Below, in pieces: positions 9,290 through 18,711 of a DNA stretch of 45,999 bases (positions are counted from its first letter, which is position 1; each line of letters begins with the position of its first letter). Source of the stretch: Pseudomonadota bacterium (GTDB lineage Bacteria > SZUA-182 > DTGQ01); the NCBI GenBank assembly GCA_030625085.1, contig DAOURK010000018.1, positions 1-45,999 on the forward strand. Direction: 5' to 3'. Under the pieces are notes generated by a model. That model saw nothing but the letters and a program-made list of their open reading frames with translations. It was not told the DNA's origin and ran no database searches. The position numbers and the translations under genes were made by a program.

Positions 9290-11998
9290 ATGGCCAAAAA
9301 AGCATTCATTTATCGCTTGATACCTTCAATGACAAAGATAAATATGACTATAAAAAACAAGATAATACTCCTGGCGACCAGCTTAATCCTTTTGATTGTC
9401 GGTTTTTTTGTAACAGGAATGGTGGGGCTGAATCAAGTGCACAAGGCGGAAGGTGAAGGAGAATTTGCTGATAAAATTCAGGATTCATTTCAAGAATTAA
9501 GGATTTTATTTGAGCAGAACTTGATGGGACCCCATGATTATTTAATTCATGGAAACATTGATGAGAAAAGGATATTTCTGGAGGATTATGAGAACCTCAT
9601 TGTAAAAATGAACAGCCTTAAAAGACAAATCAAAAATAATAAAGATAAATATAACCCGGATTCTGAAAAGGCCCTGAAAAACGCAGAAAACAAACTTTTG
9701 CTGATAAACGAAAAGCTGCCGGAATTTAAGATTAAGGTCCTGGAAATTTTTGACCTTGAATTCCCAAAGGAAACAAACTCCTATAAAGCCGGCTTTTATA
9801 TGGAAGAAATGGACCTTTTTAGCAGGGGGCTGGAAAATGACCTAAAAGATGAAGGGAAGGTATTGCTAAAATTGTCGGATCAAGCAAGAGATCGAATACG
9901 TGCCATCCATTCTCATGTTGATAAGCTCTTTATACTATTCGGTCTGGTTTCCCTTTTTATAGGAATAACATTAAGTTATTACCTTATACAAAGCATAACA
10001 GGCAGGATTGATGGGCTGATTAAAACATCCAGGAAAATACAGGGGGGCGATCTGACCATAAGGGCGGAGGTGCTAAAAAACGATGAAATCTGCGAACTGG
10101 CCTCTTCTTTTAATAAAATGGTGGACGAGTTGGTCAATACCCAGGAATATATCTCCAGCATATTGCAGGGGTCCGGGGATGCCATGTGTGTAATAGATAG
10201 AGATTTTACCATCCTCAAGACAAATAACCAGATGAGAAAACTACTAGGTGAGCCGGATGAAGAAATTTTATATAAAAAATGTTATGAACATCATTGCGGC
10301 AAATTATGCCAGACAGAGGGATGCGTTCTCAAGCGAATATTGAAGGGTGAGGAAAGGGTCGAACTCGAAACAGTGAAGGGATCAGAGCACAGGGGTGGTA
10401 TACCTGTAGACCTTATTGCCACGCCCTTAAAAAGAGGGGGGGAAGTGATCGGGGTTATTGAATCTTTCCGCGACATTTCCGGACGTAAGCGAATCGAAAA
10501 AGAAATCAGACGGGCCCATGAAGATCTCAACCAGATATTCAATACTTCTGTTCCCTTAAGTGTTATAGATAAAGACTATACCATAATCAGGGTAAATAAT
10601 ACGTTCGGTGATTACTTTGCCTTAACCCCGGATGAGACAATCGGCAAAAAGTGCTATGACATCTGGGGAAACCAATCGTGCCATACCCCTCAATGTGCGA
10701 TCAAAAAGATACTGAACGACGAGGAACGCTGTGAATACGAAATAAACAAACATCTCGACGACGGCAGAGACATCTCGTGCCTGGTGACCGCCGTATCTTA
10801 CAAAGACCTTGAGGGCAACATTATAGGAATTGTTGAAAATTTTACCGACCTTAACGAAAAGAAAAAAATGGAAAGAGACGTTATCAACCTCCAGAAACTC
10901 GAATCAATCGGCATCCTGGCCGGAGGCATAGCCCATGACTTTAATAATATTCTGACCCCTATTGTAGGAAATATTAATCTGATGATGATATATACTGATT
11001 CCAAAGATAAAACTTTCGAATTTTTACAAGAGGCTGAAAAGGCGACAAAACAGGCCAAAATGCTGACCCAGCAATTGCTCACCTTCGCCAAGGGCGGGGC
11101 CCCGATTATGAAAACCGCATCTATTCAACAAATCATAGAGGAACAGGTTACTTTTGCCTTACGAGGCTCCAATAGTAAAAGCAGTTTTTTCATAGCCGAC
11201 GATCTCTGGTCTGTGAAAATAGATGAAGGCCAGATAGGCCGGGTAATCAACAATTTAATTATTAATGCTGACCAGGCTATGCCGGAAGGGGGAACAATCA
11301 AAATACAGGCTGAAAATGTAACCCTCGGTCCGGAACAAATAGTGAGTCTTGTCGAAGGGAAATATGTAAAACTTACCATCGAGGACCAGGGGGTCGGCAT
11401 ATCCCCTAACTATCTGGATAAAATATTTGACCCCTATTTCACCACCAAACAACAAGGGAGCGGGTTGGGTCTGGCAACCTGCTATTCCATTGTTAAAAGA
11501 CATAATGGACATATTACAGCAGAATCTCAAGTAGGGATTAGGACCGCCTTTCATATATATCTGCCTGCATCTGAAAAGAAAATAAAAATAAATAAAGAAA
11601 AAACTCTGTCGCCCATCCCGGGAAAGGGAAAGGTCCTTGTTATGGATGATGAACGTCCCATAAGAGTTTTAGCAACCAATATGCTCAAAATGCTTGGATA
11701 TGAAGTGCAAACTGCCGAGGACGGCTTTAAGGCTCTAGAATTATATACAAAGGCCAGAGAATCAGACTGCTCCTTTGATGCGGTGATAATAGATCTGACC
11801 ATACCCGGCGGCATGGGTGGCAAAGAGACAATCAAAAAACTCCTTGAGATAGACCCCGGGGTCAAGGCAATCATAGCCAGCGGTTATTCCAATAAATCAA
11901 TAATGGCGGACTACCAAAAATTTGGCTTTAAAGGCGTTATTTCTAAACCTTACCAAATGCAGCAATTAAGTGAGTTGCTTCATAGTGTGATATCCTGA
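9290..11998 (+). CDS. hybrid sensor histidine kinase (HAMP-PAS-PAS-HisKA-HATPase-REC)
   Basis: A 902-residue inner-membrane hybrid kinase. Membrane segments lie at about 25-46 and 212-232, enclosing a helical periplasmic sensor of about 165 residues. HAMP is at about 233-285 and PAS domains at about 288-400 and 412-522. HisKA has H549 (GGIAHDFNNIL). The HATPase has N655/N659, DQGVGI and GSGLGLATCYSIV. The C-terminal receiver (about 780-900) has D786/D787, phospho-acceptor D835 and K886. Both PAS domains carry clustered cysteines (C331, C336, C340, C345; C455, C464, C469), suggesting a metal or redox cofactor; that is inference. It follows the PhnD-like lipoprotein, its probable sensory partner. 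No separate output regulator is adjacent, so phosphate may pass to a distant phosphotransfer protein. Confidence 0.93.
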   Translation: MAKKAFIYRLIPSMTKINMTIKNKIILLATSLILLIVGFFVTGMVGLNQVHKAEGEGEFADKIQDSFQELRILFEQNLMGPHDYLIHGNIDEKRIFLEDYENLIVKMNSLKRQIKNNKDKYNPDSEKALKNAENKLLLINEKLPEFKIKVLEIFDLEFPKETNSYKAGFYMEEMDLFSRGLENDLKDEGKVLLKLSDQARDRIRAIHSHVDKLFILFGLVSLFIGITLSYYLIQSITGRIDGLIKTSRKIQGGDLTIRAEVLKNDEICELASSFNKMVDELVNTQEYISSILQGSGDAMCVIDRDFTILKTNNQMRKLLGEPDEEILYKKCYEHHCGKLCQTEGCVLKRILKGEERVELETVKGSEHRGGIPVDLIATPLKRGGEVIGVIESFRDISGRKRIEKEIRRAHEDLNQIFNTSVPLSVIDKDYTIIRVNNTFGDYFALTPDETIGKKCYDIWGNQSCHTPQCAIKKILNDEERCEYEINKHLDDGRDISCLVTAVSYKDLEGNIIGIVENFTDLNEKKKMERDVINLQKLESIGILAGGIAHDFNNILTPIVGNINLMMIYTDSKDKTFEFLQEAEKATKQAKMLTQQLLTFAKGGAPIMKTASIQQIIEEQVTFALRGSNSKSSFFIADDLWSVKIDEGQIGRVINNLIINADQAMPEGGTIKIQAENVTLGPEQIVSLVEGKYVKLTIEDQGVGISPNYLDKIFDPYFTTKQQGSGLGLATCYSIVKRHNGHITAESQVGIRTAFHIYLPASEKKIKINKEKTLSPIPGKGKVLVMDDERPIRVLATNMLKMLGYEVQTAEDGFKALELYTKARESDCSFDAVIIDLTIPGGMGGKETIKKLLEIDPGVKAIIASGYSNKSIMADYQKFGFKGVISKPYQMQQLSELLHSVIS

Positions 11999-12006
11999 AT
12001 AAAGGA

Positions 12007-14639
12007 TTAGGAACTTGGCCTATAGTGATAACAAACGGGAGCAGTCCAGGCCATAGCCCCATCTTTCTGTTTAACCTGTACAAAATAATGATAATCATCC
12101 TTCCCGGATAATTCCATGTCCACAAAAGTGATATTTGCCTCTTTTCCTTTGATAATTTTTGAGCTATAGACACATTTAGCGTTGCGGATAATATCTACTT
12201 GTTCCAGTTCGTCAGTGCCGATGATTTTGCACAACATCCGGGGATGTGGATTGTCACCGGGAAATTTTTCACCCATAGGATGTCCCTCCACTGTAAAATC
12301 AAGAACAATCCAATCAGTGGCCACATAATTTCGTCTGTTCTCCAAGGCATCAATAAAAGATTCATCAGTGAAATCTTTTACGTAGGCCACGGTAATTACC
12401 GGCATCCCTTTGGGAATAGGTCTTTTCTGTAAAGAATGACCCAGGGCCCTTTTATAAGGGCTCCTTCCTCTGACATAAAAGGAGAGAAAATCTTTTTTGG
12501 TGGAATAAATCGAGGTTGCTTTTTTGGCCTCCCAGAGAGCATAATTTCCGGAATCAAACCACTTAGTGGACCGATAGGCATAATCAGACACTCCCAAAAA
12601 ATCATACTGCTGATCATCCAGGGCATACTTGAAGGCGTCCACTACAAAGCCGTCCATAGACATCCGACCGCGCAGATCATGTTGCTCGTGTAAAGTACCC
12701 CAAAATAGTTGATATTTTTCCAATCCCAGGGTTGATTCATAGCGTTTTTTAGGAAGCGGTGTAATTTGGGTATACGATACGGGAGTGATAACTTTAGGTT
12801 GATTTTCCCAGAGCACCAGATCCATATTTTTTGGAGAGATCTTTTCCTGATTGAGGGTCCCTACACAGATACTGGCGTGGTCAAGTTTTCGGGAACCGGT
12901 TCGGCGGTTGTCTCCTGCATAGGTAATCCAGATTTCACCATCTTGTTTGCCGACACACGATGAGGCTGCAAAAATATTTCGCCACGTGGTATGAGCAAAT
13001 TCAATGGGGGCCGACCAGATACGTCCATCATAATAAGCCCCATATACCTTCCAGATTTCCATAAGCTTATCATGGATATAAAAGGGTATTTTCCCGATAT
13101 AGTGATGAAAAAAAACCCAGAGACGACCGCTGGAATCAATTTGCAACTCAGGCAAATCAGCATACATTTTCATGGTAGCCGGCATATTGGCATAGAAGTC
13201 CCCGGAGGTCTTATAAAATTTTCCGCCATTATAGCAAACCAGGCCAAGTTTCCGAGAATTATATCTGCCCCGTCTACCTTCCATGGGCGTTTTATTGTAA
13301 TATATTTGAGTTTCAACCGCTTCAAATTTACTTATACCAATAGTTCGTTGCTCATCATTTTCACCGAATCCCCAGTATTCTCCTGATTCATCCCAGGCGA
13401 TCCAGACACGGCCCTGTTCATCTGCAGCCAGACTGGTATGGGCTACATAATTATCAGTGGAAACGACTTCAATTTCAGGTAAAAGGCCACTATTGATAAA
13501 TTTTCGAAGGAGGATAAGGTGCTTCCGGTTTCGGTAAGCGTCCCAGGCCACATATACCTTTCCCTGGTTATCAACTGTGATAGCAGGTTGCCAGTCATTT
13601 CCCTGATGGTCTGTAACTCGAATGACTTTCGACCATTGGCCCCGTTCATGATATTTCATAAAGATATCAGCATTGCCAAACTGGAAGCTTTGCCAGCATA
13701 CCCATAAACGGTTATTTCCATCTATATATGTCCGCTGATTAGTATCCGGCGCGGGGTGATCAGTAAGATATATGTCCGCTGATTAGTATCCGGCGCGGGG
13801 TGATCAGTAAGGCGGATAGTTTTAGACCACCGCCCCTTTTTAAAATACCGTGCATAGATATCCCAGTTCCCTTTAACGCGAGCGGGCCAACATGCCCATA
13901 TACCGCCCTGATAATCTCCTGTCAAAGAAGGCTGCAAATAATATCCTTTCCCCGAAATTTGTATGTCTTTCCCCCATGTAGTTCCATCATATTTTCGAAG
14001 TACCAGCCGCTCTTTCCCCTTTTTAAACCTTATCCAGGCAACCCAAATATTGTCCCTGTTATCCATGGTAATGGCTGAATAATTATCAGTACATTCTTTG
14101 GGGTCAAAAATAAAAGAGCGTGGGACCAATTGAATCTTGACATTTTTCCCTAATCGCTCCAATGGTTTTCCAAAGCTTAAATCCGCTAGAGAAAAAGAAA
14201 AGACACCGCCGGAACTGACAATGGAAACTTGGGCACTTCGCGGTGCATGGAGATCCAAAATAATTCCCTTGGCTACCCGCTCTTCTAAATATTCTCTGGG
14301 AGAAAGCCCTCTTAATTGATCTTTGATCCTACTGCCGCCCAGCCGATCGATAGAGCATTTCCACTGGTTTTTTAGGGGGAATAATTTATCTTTTTCAGTG
14401 AAGTTAACAGTTTGTATGGCTTCAATCTGTCCTTTATTCATTGAAGCTCTGCCGTCCCAAACCAAGGGTTTTGGCCCACGGATTCCAAACATAACCTGGA
14501 CTGTCCAAGGAAGACCCTTCTTCTCTTCTATTTGTAAATTTACCCCCTGGACTTTATAAGGGAGGAAAAACAAATATATGGAAAGTACAATGATTATCAG
14601 AGAAATAAATTGAATTCTGGCCAATAGGCTTTTAAACAT
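12007..14639 (-). pseudogene. secreted beta-propeller/PHP-like protein, split by 44-bp duplication
   Basis: One gene of about 860 codons, interrupted. The first part (14639 down to 13722) has an N-terminal membrane or signal segment (ISLIIIVLSIYLFFLPY) and propeller-like repeats (DNRDNIWVAWIRF, GGIWACWPARVKGNWDIYARYF). The second part (to 12007) continues the repeats (GKVYVAWDAYRNRKHLILLR, GRVWIAWDE). It then enters a region resembling PHP/DUF3604-type phosphoesterases (LFWGTLHEQHDLRG, FKYALDDQQYDFLGVSDYAY), with several expected metal-binding His replaced, so activity is doubtful. An exact 44-base tandem repeat at 13724-13811 shifts the frame and causes a stop. Removing one copy restores QRTYIDGNNRLWVCWQSFQF across the joint. 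The gene is convergent with the hybrid kinase, with 8 bases between their stops. Confidence 0.85.
13724..13811. repeat. exact 44-bp tandem duplication
   Basis: Copy one is 13724-13767 and copy two 13768-13811; the two are identical. Each begins ATATATGTCCGCTGATTAG and ends GGGTGATCAGTAAG. 44 is not a multiple of three, so the duplication breaks the surrounding gene. Perfect identity implies a very recent event or an assembly artefact. Confidence 0.97.
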
Positions 14640-14680
14640 TAATTACCCCCCCCCTCTTCAAATTCAATTAACTATTTAAC

Positions 14681-14759
14681 CTAACCCGGACAAGCCGGAA
14701 CCAAAAAGATTTTGAAATTTTCTATCATAAAAATCACAAAATTCAGAACTAAGTGCCTA
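14681..14759. repeat. shared upstream repeat (copy B)
   Basis: Second copy of the repeat at 6704-6777, again located just before a minus-strand start codon (14639). It abuts the left end of the MITE-like element at 14756-14908. Confidence 0.75.
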
Positions 14760-14908
14760 CTACTACAACGAGACCATGTTTGGGGCCCTATTTTTAAAGG
14801 CTTTTTTTATGTGATGTTAATGGTGATTCAGTGATTGCCGGGTACTAAATCGGCTGATGTATAATCAGCCAGAAAATAAATATTGAGAAGTCTCGTTGTA
14901 GTAATAGG
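14756..14908. mobile_element. MITE-like element, 19-bp terminal inverted repeats
   Basis: The left end CCTACTACTACAACGAGAC (14756-14774) is mirrored by the right end at 14890-14908 with one mismatch. The total length is 153 bases and there is no coding capacity. The interior has short complementary stretches. No source transposase is in the window. Confidence 0.7.
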
Positions 14909-15610
14909 TATCGAAAATTAATATAACCCTAACCTTAAATTAAATATGCATTTTCACTGCCAATGGATATAAACCTTTATAAGGTATTAATTTAATAGAT
15001 TAAAATTGCAACCAACAGGATTCGGCTTATTTTAAGCACCATAGAGGACAATATGCCTCCCAAACCATTCCATGGAGTGGAAAGCAAGAGATTAAACCAT
15101 TTGCCTCTAAATGTTCATATGTTAATATTAAAAAAACATATGAACAAATTTACTAGGGAATACAGTGGGAAGTAAGGATGGATTCAGTAATAGTTTGCTA
15201 ATAAATACTTATTGGAAAATCAATATGTTAGCTGAATACCTGTAGTTCATCAGATCTTCTGGCAAGTAAATTGCGGATGATGTCCTTCAAGCATTAACTG
15301 TAAGTTGAAACAATGTAATTCAGAACAAATCGTTGCTGCCCAGTAGGGGGTATGGGGGGGATACCTGGCAAATCAAAAGCCCATACCCCTTTTTTTATTA
15401 TATGGTTAATGGATAAAAGTATCCTTGATGGAGGAGGAGCGCTTATAGGTAGTGAGATGATTAAAAATTTCTTCTTGGATACAAAATTCTGATTCCTATT
15501 CCTCATAATTGTTGTTAACTGACTAGCAGCTTTTTCTATCAATTTCATTAACTTAAATACAGGTCAGCGCCGCCTTTGTCACCCTTTAAAATATCATTAA
15601 AATTTAAACA
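14909..15610. other. gene-poor AT-rich stretch
   Basis: I see no convincing gene here. The minus-strand open frame at 15294-15548 (84 codons) has low-complexity composition and overlaps a hairpin, so I do not call it. A 12-bp stem (TGTTCATATGTT, 15112-15123, with AACATATGAACA, 15135-15146) and the terminator-like hairpin at 15347-15397 are the only structured features. Confidence 0.5.
15347..15397 (+). terminator. stand-alone intrinsic terminator
   Basis: GGGGTATGGG (15347-15356) pairs with CCCATACCCC (15380-15389), followed directly by eight T on the plus strand. This is a textbook rho-independent shape, yet no plus-strand gene precedes it for over 3 kb. It could end a small non-coding transcript or be a relic of a lost gene. 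Confidence 0.6.
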
Positions 15611-15741
15611 ATATATGACTCTGTTGATTTAGTCCAAAACTGAGTATTTTTTGCGAAAAAAGCACTCATAACATTTTGTTTTTATTAAAGTACAATTTTA
15701 ACAATTTTATAAAATCATAGTAAATCAACGGAGTCATATAT
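15611..15741. mobile_element. MITE-like element, 21-bp terminal inverted repeats
   Basis: The left arm 15611-15631 (ATATATGACTCTGTTGATTT plus A) and the right arm 15721-15741 are inverted, with 20 of 21 positions matching. The whole is 131 bases and AT-rich inside, without coding potential. It directly abuts the element at 15742-15908, and the two share the ATATAT junction. Confidence 0.75.
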
Positions 15742-15908
15742 GATGAACTCGTAAAAAGTCGTTTTCGGCAAATTTGTCATTTCGACTGCAAGGAGAAATC
15801 TTATATTTTTCAGCATTTTGTTTAATGAAGATTTCTCACTGGAGTTTACACTGAACGTAGTGAATGTGTTCAAAATGACTCGTTGGGCAGACTTTTTACG
15901 AGATCATC
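15742..15908. mobile_element. MITE-like element carrying the GAGAAATCTT palindrome
   Basis: Ends GATGAACTCGTAAAAAGTC (15742-15760) and its inverse at 15890-15908 match at 18 of 19 positions. The homology may extend outward through ATATAT on both sides. Inside, 15775-15879 repeats the palindromic family found at 261-348, including GAGAAATCTTATATTTTT and AAGATTTCTCAC. The outer end ACTTTTTACGAG also appears at 356-367, so the copy near the left edge is a truncated version of the same larger element. Confidence 0.75.
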
Positions 15909-16345
15909 ATATATAACAAAAATAAAATAATTAAAAATGTGAACAAAATTTTCATTATGCGGAAAGTAAGCGCCTAAATAAGGGGAGACAGAAAAAAATA
16001 TAGGAAGGTGAGGTTAACTATTTATTCACAATTAATGATTTATAAAAAACCATAATTTCTCAATCCGGGTTTTTTAAGAGTAAAAAAACAGGGGGGGATT
16101 GCCGCCTTGGTAAATCCTCCTCCTCCATTGCAATCTTTGTTGACTCCATCTCTGCTGCTTGGCTTAGGGACACTAGTTCCTTAGAAGGAGTGGAGGGTTA
16201 TAAAATCACGGCACACCGGGCAAACAATCCCCTGCTTGGTGTGCCGTGTATAAAAAAGTCCTTGCTCCTTGGAATTGTGAAATTATTTTTCTAAAAATCT
16301 AGGCAGGTGAGCCTGAAAGACGAAGAATCCTTACTTTAATCTCAT
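15909..16345. other. intergenic region downstream of sigma-54 activator
   Basis: AT-rich sequence between the MITE pair and the stop of the minus-strand activator. A short minus-strand frame of about 29 codons (MESTKIAMEEEDLPRR...) is present but unsupported. The one clear structure is the hairpin at 16207-16248. Confidence 0.5.
16207..16248 (-). terminator. hairpin, possible terminator of the activator gene
   Basis: CACGGCACACC (16207-16217) pairs with GGTGTGCCGTG (16238-16248) in an 11-bp stem. On the minus strand it is followed by ATTTTAT, a weak U-tract. Its position about 100 bases past the activator stop supports a terminator, but a plain repeat is also possible. Confidence 0.45.
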
Positions 16346-18147
16346 TTAATCCAAGGGACCAGGAAAATTATATATCTTCATGAGCTTCCAAAGAGTAGTT
16401 CTACTTATATTAAGAATTTCAGCCGCTTTCTTTTTATTGCCCTTAGTCTTCTGAAGAGTTAAGGCAATTAATTCCTTAGATAAGTCGCGGCTGTTTTGGA
16501 GCCTTATTCTTATATTTACCTTTTTGGGTATTTCTTGTGCTTTTAATACCCTCTGAGGTAAATCAACCGGGGTAATAAAATTGCCCTTGACTTTTATAAA
16601 ACCATATTCCAAAACTCCTTCCAATTCCCGAATATTTCCAGGCCAGTGGTAATTGAGTAAAATTCCCATTGCATCAGGTGAGATATCTGTTATCTCTTTT
16701 TTAAAAATATTTCTGCATCTCTCCATCAAGTGATTCACCAAAAGAGACAGATCTTCTATTCTCTCCCTCAGAGGGGGCACAAAGATCGGGACCATGGCTA
16801 GACGATAATAAAGATCTTCTCTGAATCTTCCCTCCTCAACTTCTTTTTCCAAATTCTTATTCGTAGCGCCAGTACCCTGAGATTGACTTTGATTGTTTTT
16901 TCACCCCCTACGGGCTCGAATTCTCGCTCTTGTAATACTCTGAGCAACTTACCCTGAATCGTGGGGCTGATGTCCCCAATCTCATCCAAAAATATGGTCC
17001 CGCCGTGGGCCAATTCAAACCTCCCTCGTTTATCTCTTATGGCGCCGGTAAAGGCCCCCTTGACATGCCCAAAAAGCTCGCTTTCTAAAAGATTTTCTGA
17101 AAAAACCGAACAGGATACGGCTATAAAAGCACCTTTCTGTGGGCTGTTATAATGAATAGCCCTGGCAATGAGCTCTTTGCCGGTACCGCTCTCTCCTTGG
17201 ATTAGAACTGTGCATTGAGTTTGGGCCACACTGACTATGAGGTCAAAAATTTCTTGCATTTTTTCGCTTTTGCCAATAATGTTGTCAAATTTATATCTTG
17301 CTCGTAATTCCTTTAAATAAGTAAGTTTACATTCCTTAAGCTTTTCTTACAGCCTCCGGTTTTCGCTGATATCCCTAAATATTTGTAAAACAGAGCGGGT
17401 TTTATCCATATTCGGAAAGGGGAAGGAAGTAATCTCAAAAAGATTTCCACGTTGATCTTTTCGATAAAAAATGTGGAATGGCTCATTTTTATTCAATATT
17501 TGAAAATCAGGACATTTGTTTTCGGCACATTTCGATTCTCTTCCATGTAAAATCTTATAGCAGTCGTTACCAACTTCAGAGCCAAATATTTTTATCAGAT
17601 ATTTGTTCATAAATTGTATTTTATAATGAGGATCTATAATTAAAACCCCTTCTTGTATAGTATTTAAAATAGTATCCAGCATATATTGCTTATTTTCCAC
17701 CTCTTCTCTAAGCCTTTTCGTCTCAGAAACATCCTGAAAAAATACCCTGCTTTTATAAATCCTTCTTTTTCCATCATGCACGACATCAATATCAGTATTT
17801 ACCTCCACAATCTTCCCATCTTTTCTAATCAATTGATATCGTATGTTACGAAATTGATTTTCTTTTTTATTCGGATTATGGATAATTTTTTCAGCCAAAA
17901 TCTGAGTCTCTTTAGTGAAAAGAGGGAGCAAAGATTTTCCGATTAATTCCTCTCGTTTATAGCCCAATAAATAAGCAAAAGCAGTGTTACAATCAATAAC
18001 GCCCAATTGTTCATCTACAGAAAAATTAATATCAGGAATATATTCGCAAAGTTCTCCATAGAGTTTTTGAAGCTTATCATATCCCCTTTGGAGTTTTTCA
18101 AACGCCTTTTTTTGGGTTGCCAATTGTGATGTTAGTATGTCTTTCAT
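16346..18147 (-). pseudogene. PAS-PAS-AAA+-Fis sigma-54 activator, doubly interrupted
   Basis: A NtrC-family enhancer-binding protein of about 600 residues in three pieces. 18147-17350 encodes a coiled N-terminus and two PAS domains, the second with a cysteine cluster (GNDCYKILHGRESKCAENKC). An in-frame TAA at 17347-17349 follows ISENRRL; reading through it continues in the same frame as [20 protein letters not shown]. The AAA+ core then has Walker A GESGTGKE, the sigma-54 contact loop GAFTGA and Walker [13 protein letters not shown] one-base deletion near 16867-16869 breaks [19 protein letters not shown]. The last piece carries the AAA+ lid and a Fis-type helix-turn-helix (GNKKKAAEILNISRTTLWKL). 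It is divergent from the ole cluster and might once have regulated it, but I find no sigma-54 consensus before oleA. Confidence 0.88.
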
Positions 18148-18236
18148 ATTTTATTTCTCACTAAGCATTGATAAAAAAACAGCTTTTTATTTCAATGAGA
18201 TTATATTCAATGCCATTAAGTTAAGGAATTATACGC

Positions 18237-18317
18237 TGTCATTTCGAGGAGCGTTAACGACGAGAAATTTTTAAATTTAAAGCAGAACAAGATTTCTCAC
18301 ATTCGTTCGAAATGACA
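18237..18317. repeat. palindromic dispersed repeat (complete short copy)
   Basis: Perfect 11-base outer arms TGTCATTTCGA (18237-18247) and TCGAAATGACA (18307-18317) enclose inner arms CGAGAAAT and GATTTCTC. This is the cleanest copy of the family in the window. Confidence 0.8.
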
Positions 18318-18711
18318 AATGAGAGCTAATCATAGCTTAAGTTAATGACATTGACATTATATTCATAAAATTAAATGATGTTATCAGATTACAATTCAAT
18401 TTATTACGTTCACGTTTATCGAGTCTTCATTGTATGTCTTTTTTAGTAAAATATCAATAACCCGCACCTTGTAAAAAGCACGCTGCGCCTGGCGCACTAA
18501 GATGGTGTTGAGCGGTGTAAAATTTTGGATTGCAAAAAACACGCCTGTAGTATCTAAGTCCTTATAACAATTGAGTGGAATGAAATAAGTTCATACTGTC
18601 ATCATTCCCTTGATTTTTAGGACATTTTTTATTATACTTTTTCCGATTACAGCACTATTCATCTATTGTAGTTCCCATGAGATAAAAATACATAAAGAGA
18701 GAAAATACATA
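18318..18711. other. upstream region of oleA
   Basis: About 390 bases separate the repeat from oleA. I searched the plus strand for a GG-N10-GC sigma-54 core and found none. The nearest look-alike (TGGAATGAAATAAGT) lacks the GC. A GC-richer patch near 18465-18510 (CGCTGCGCCTGGCGCACTA) can form a small hairpin. No gene is visible. Confidence 0.5.

Noticed and set aside
12396-13386. Several 60-130 codon frames antisense to the propeller/PHP gene
   Set aside because: They are shadows of the coding strand, with no family likeness and no ribosome sites.
15294-15548. Minus-strand open frame of 84 codons
   Set aside because: It overlaps the GGGGTATGGG hairpin, has low-complexity text (ISAPPPSRI, GIPPIPPTG) and no family likeness or ribosome site.
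18610-18711. N-terminal extension of OleA from a TTG codon
   Set aside because: It would add a hydrophobic leader absent from cytosolic OleA proteins; ATG 18712 matches the family start.
18318-18711. Sigma-54 promoter for oleA driven by the adjacent activator
   Set aside because: No GG-N10-GC core was found on the plus strand in this interval.
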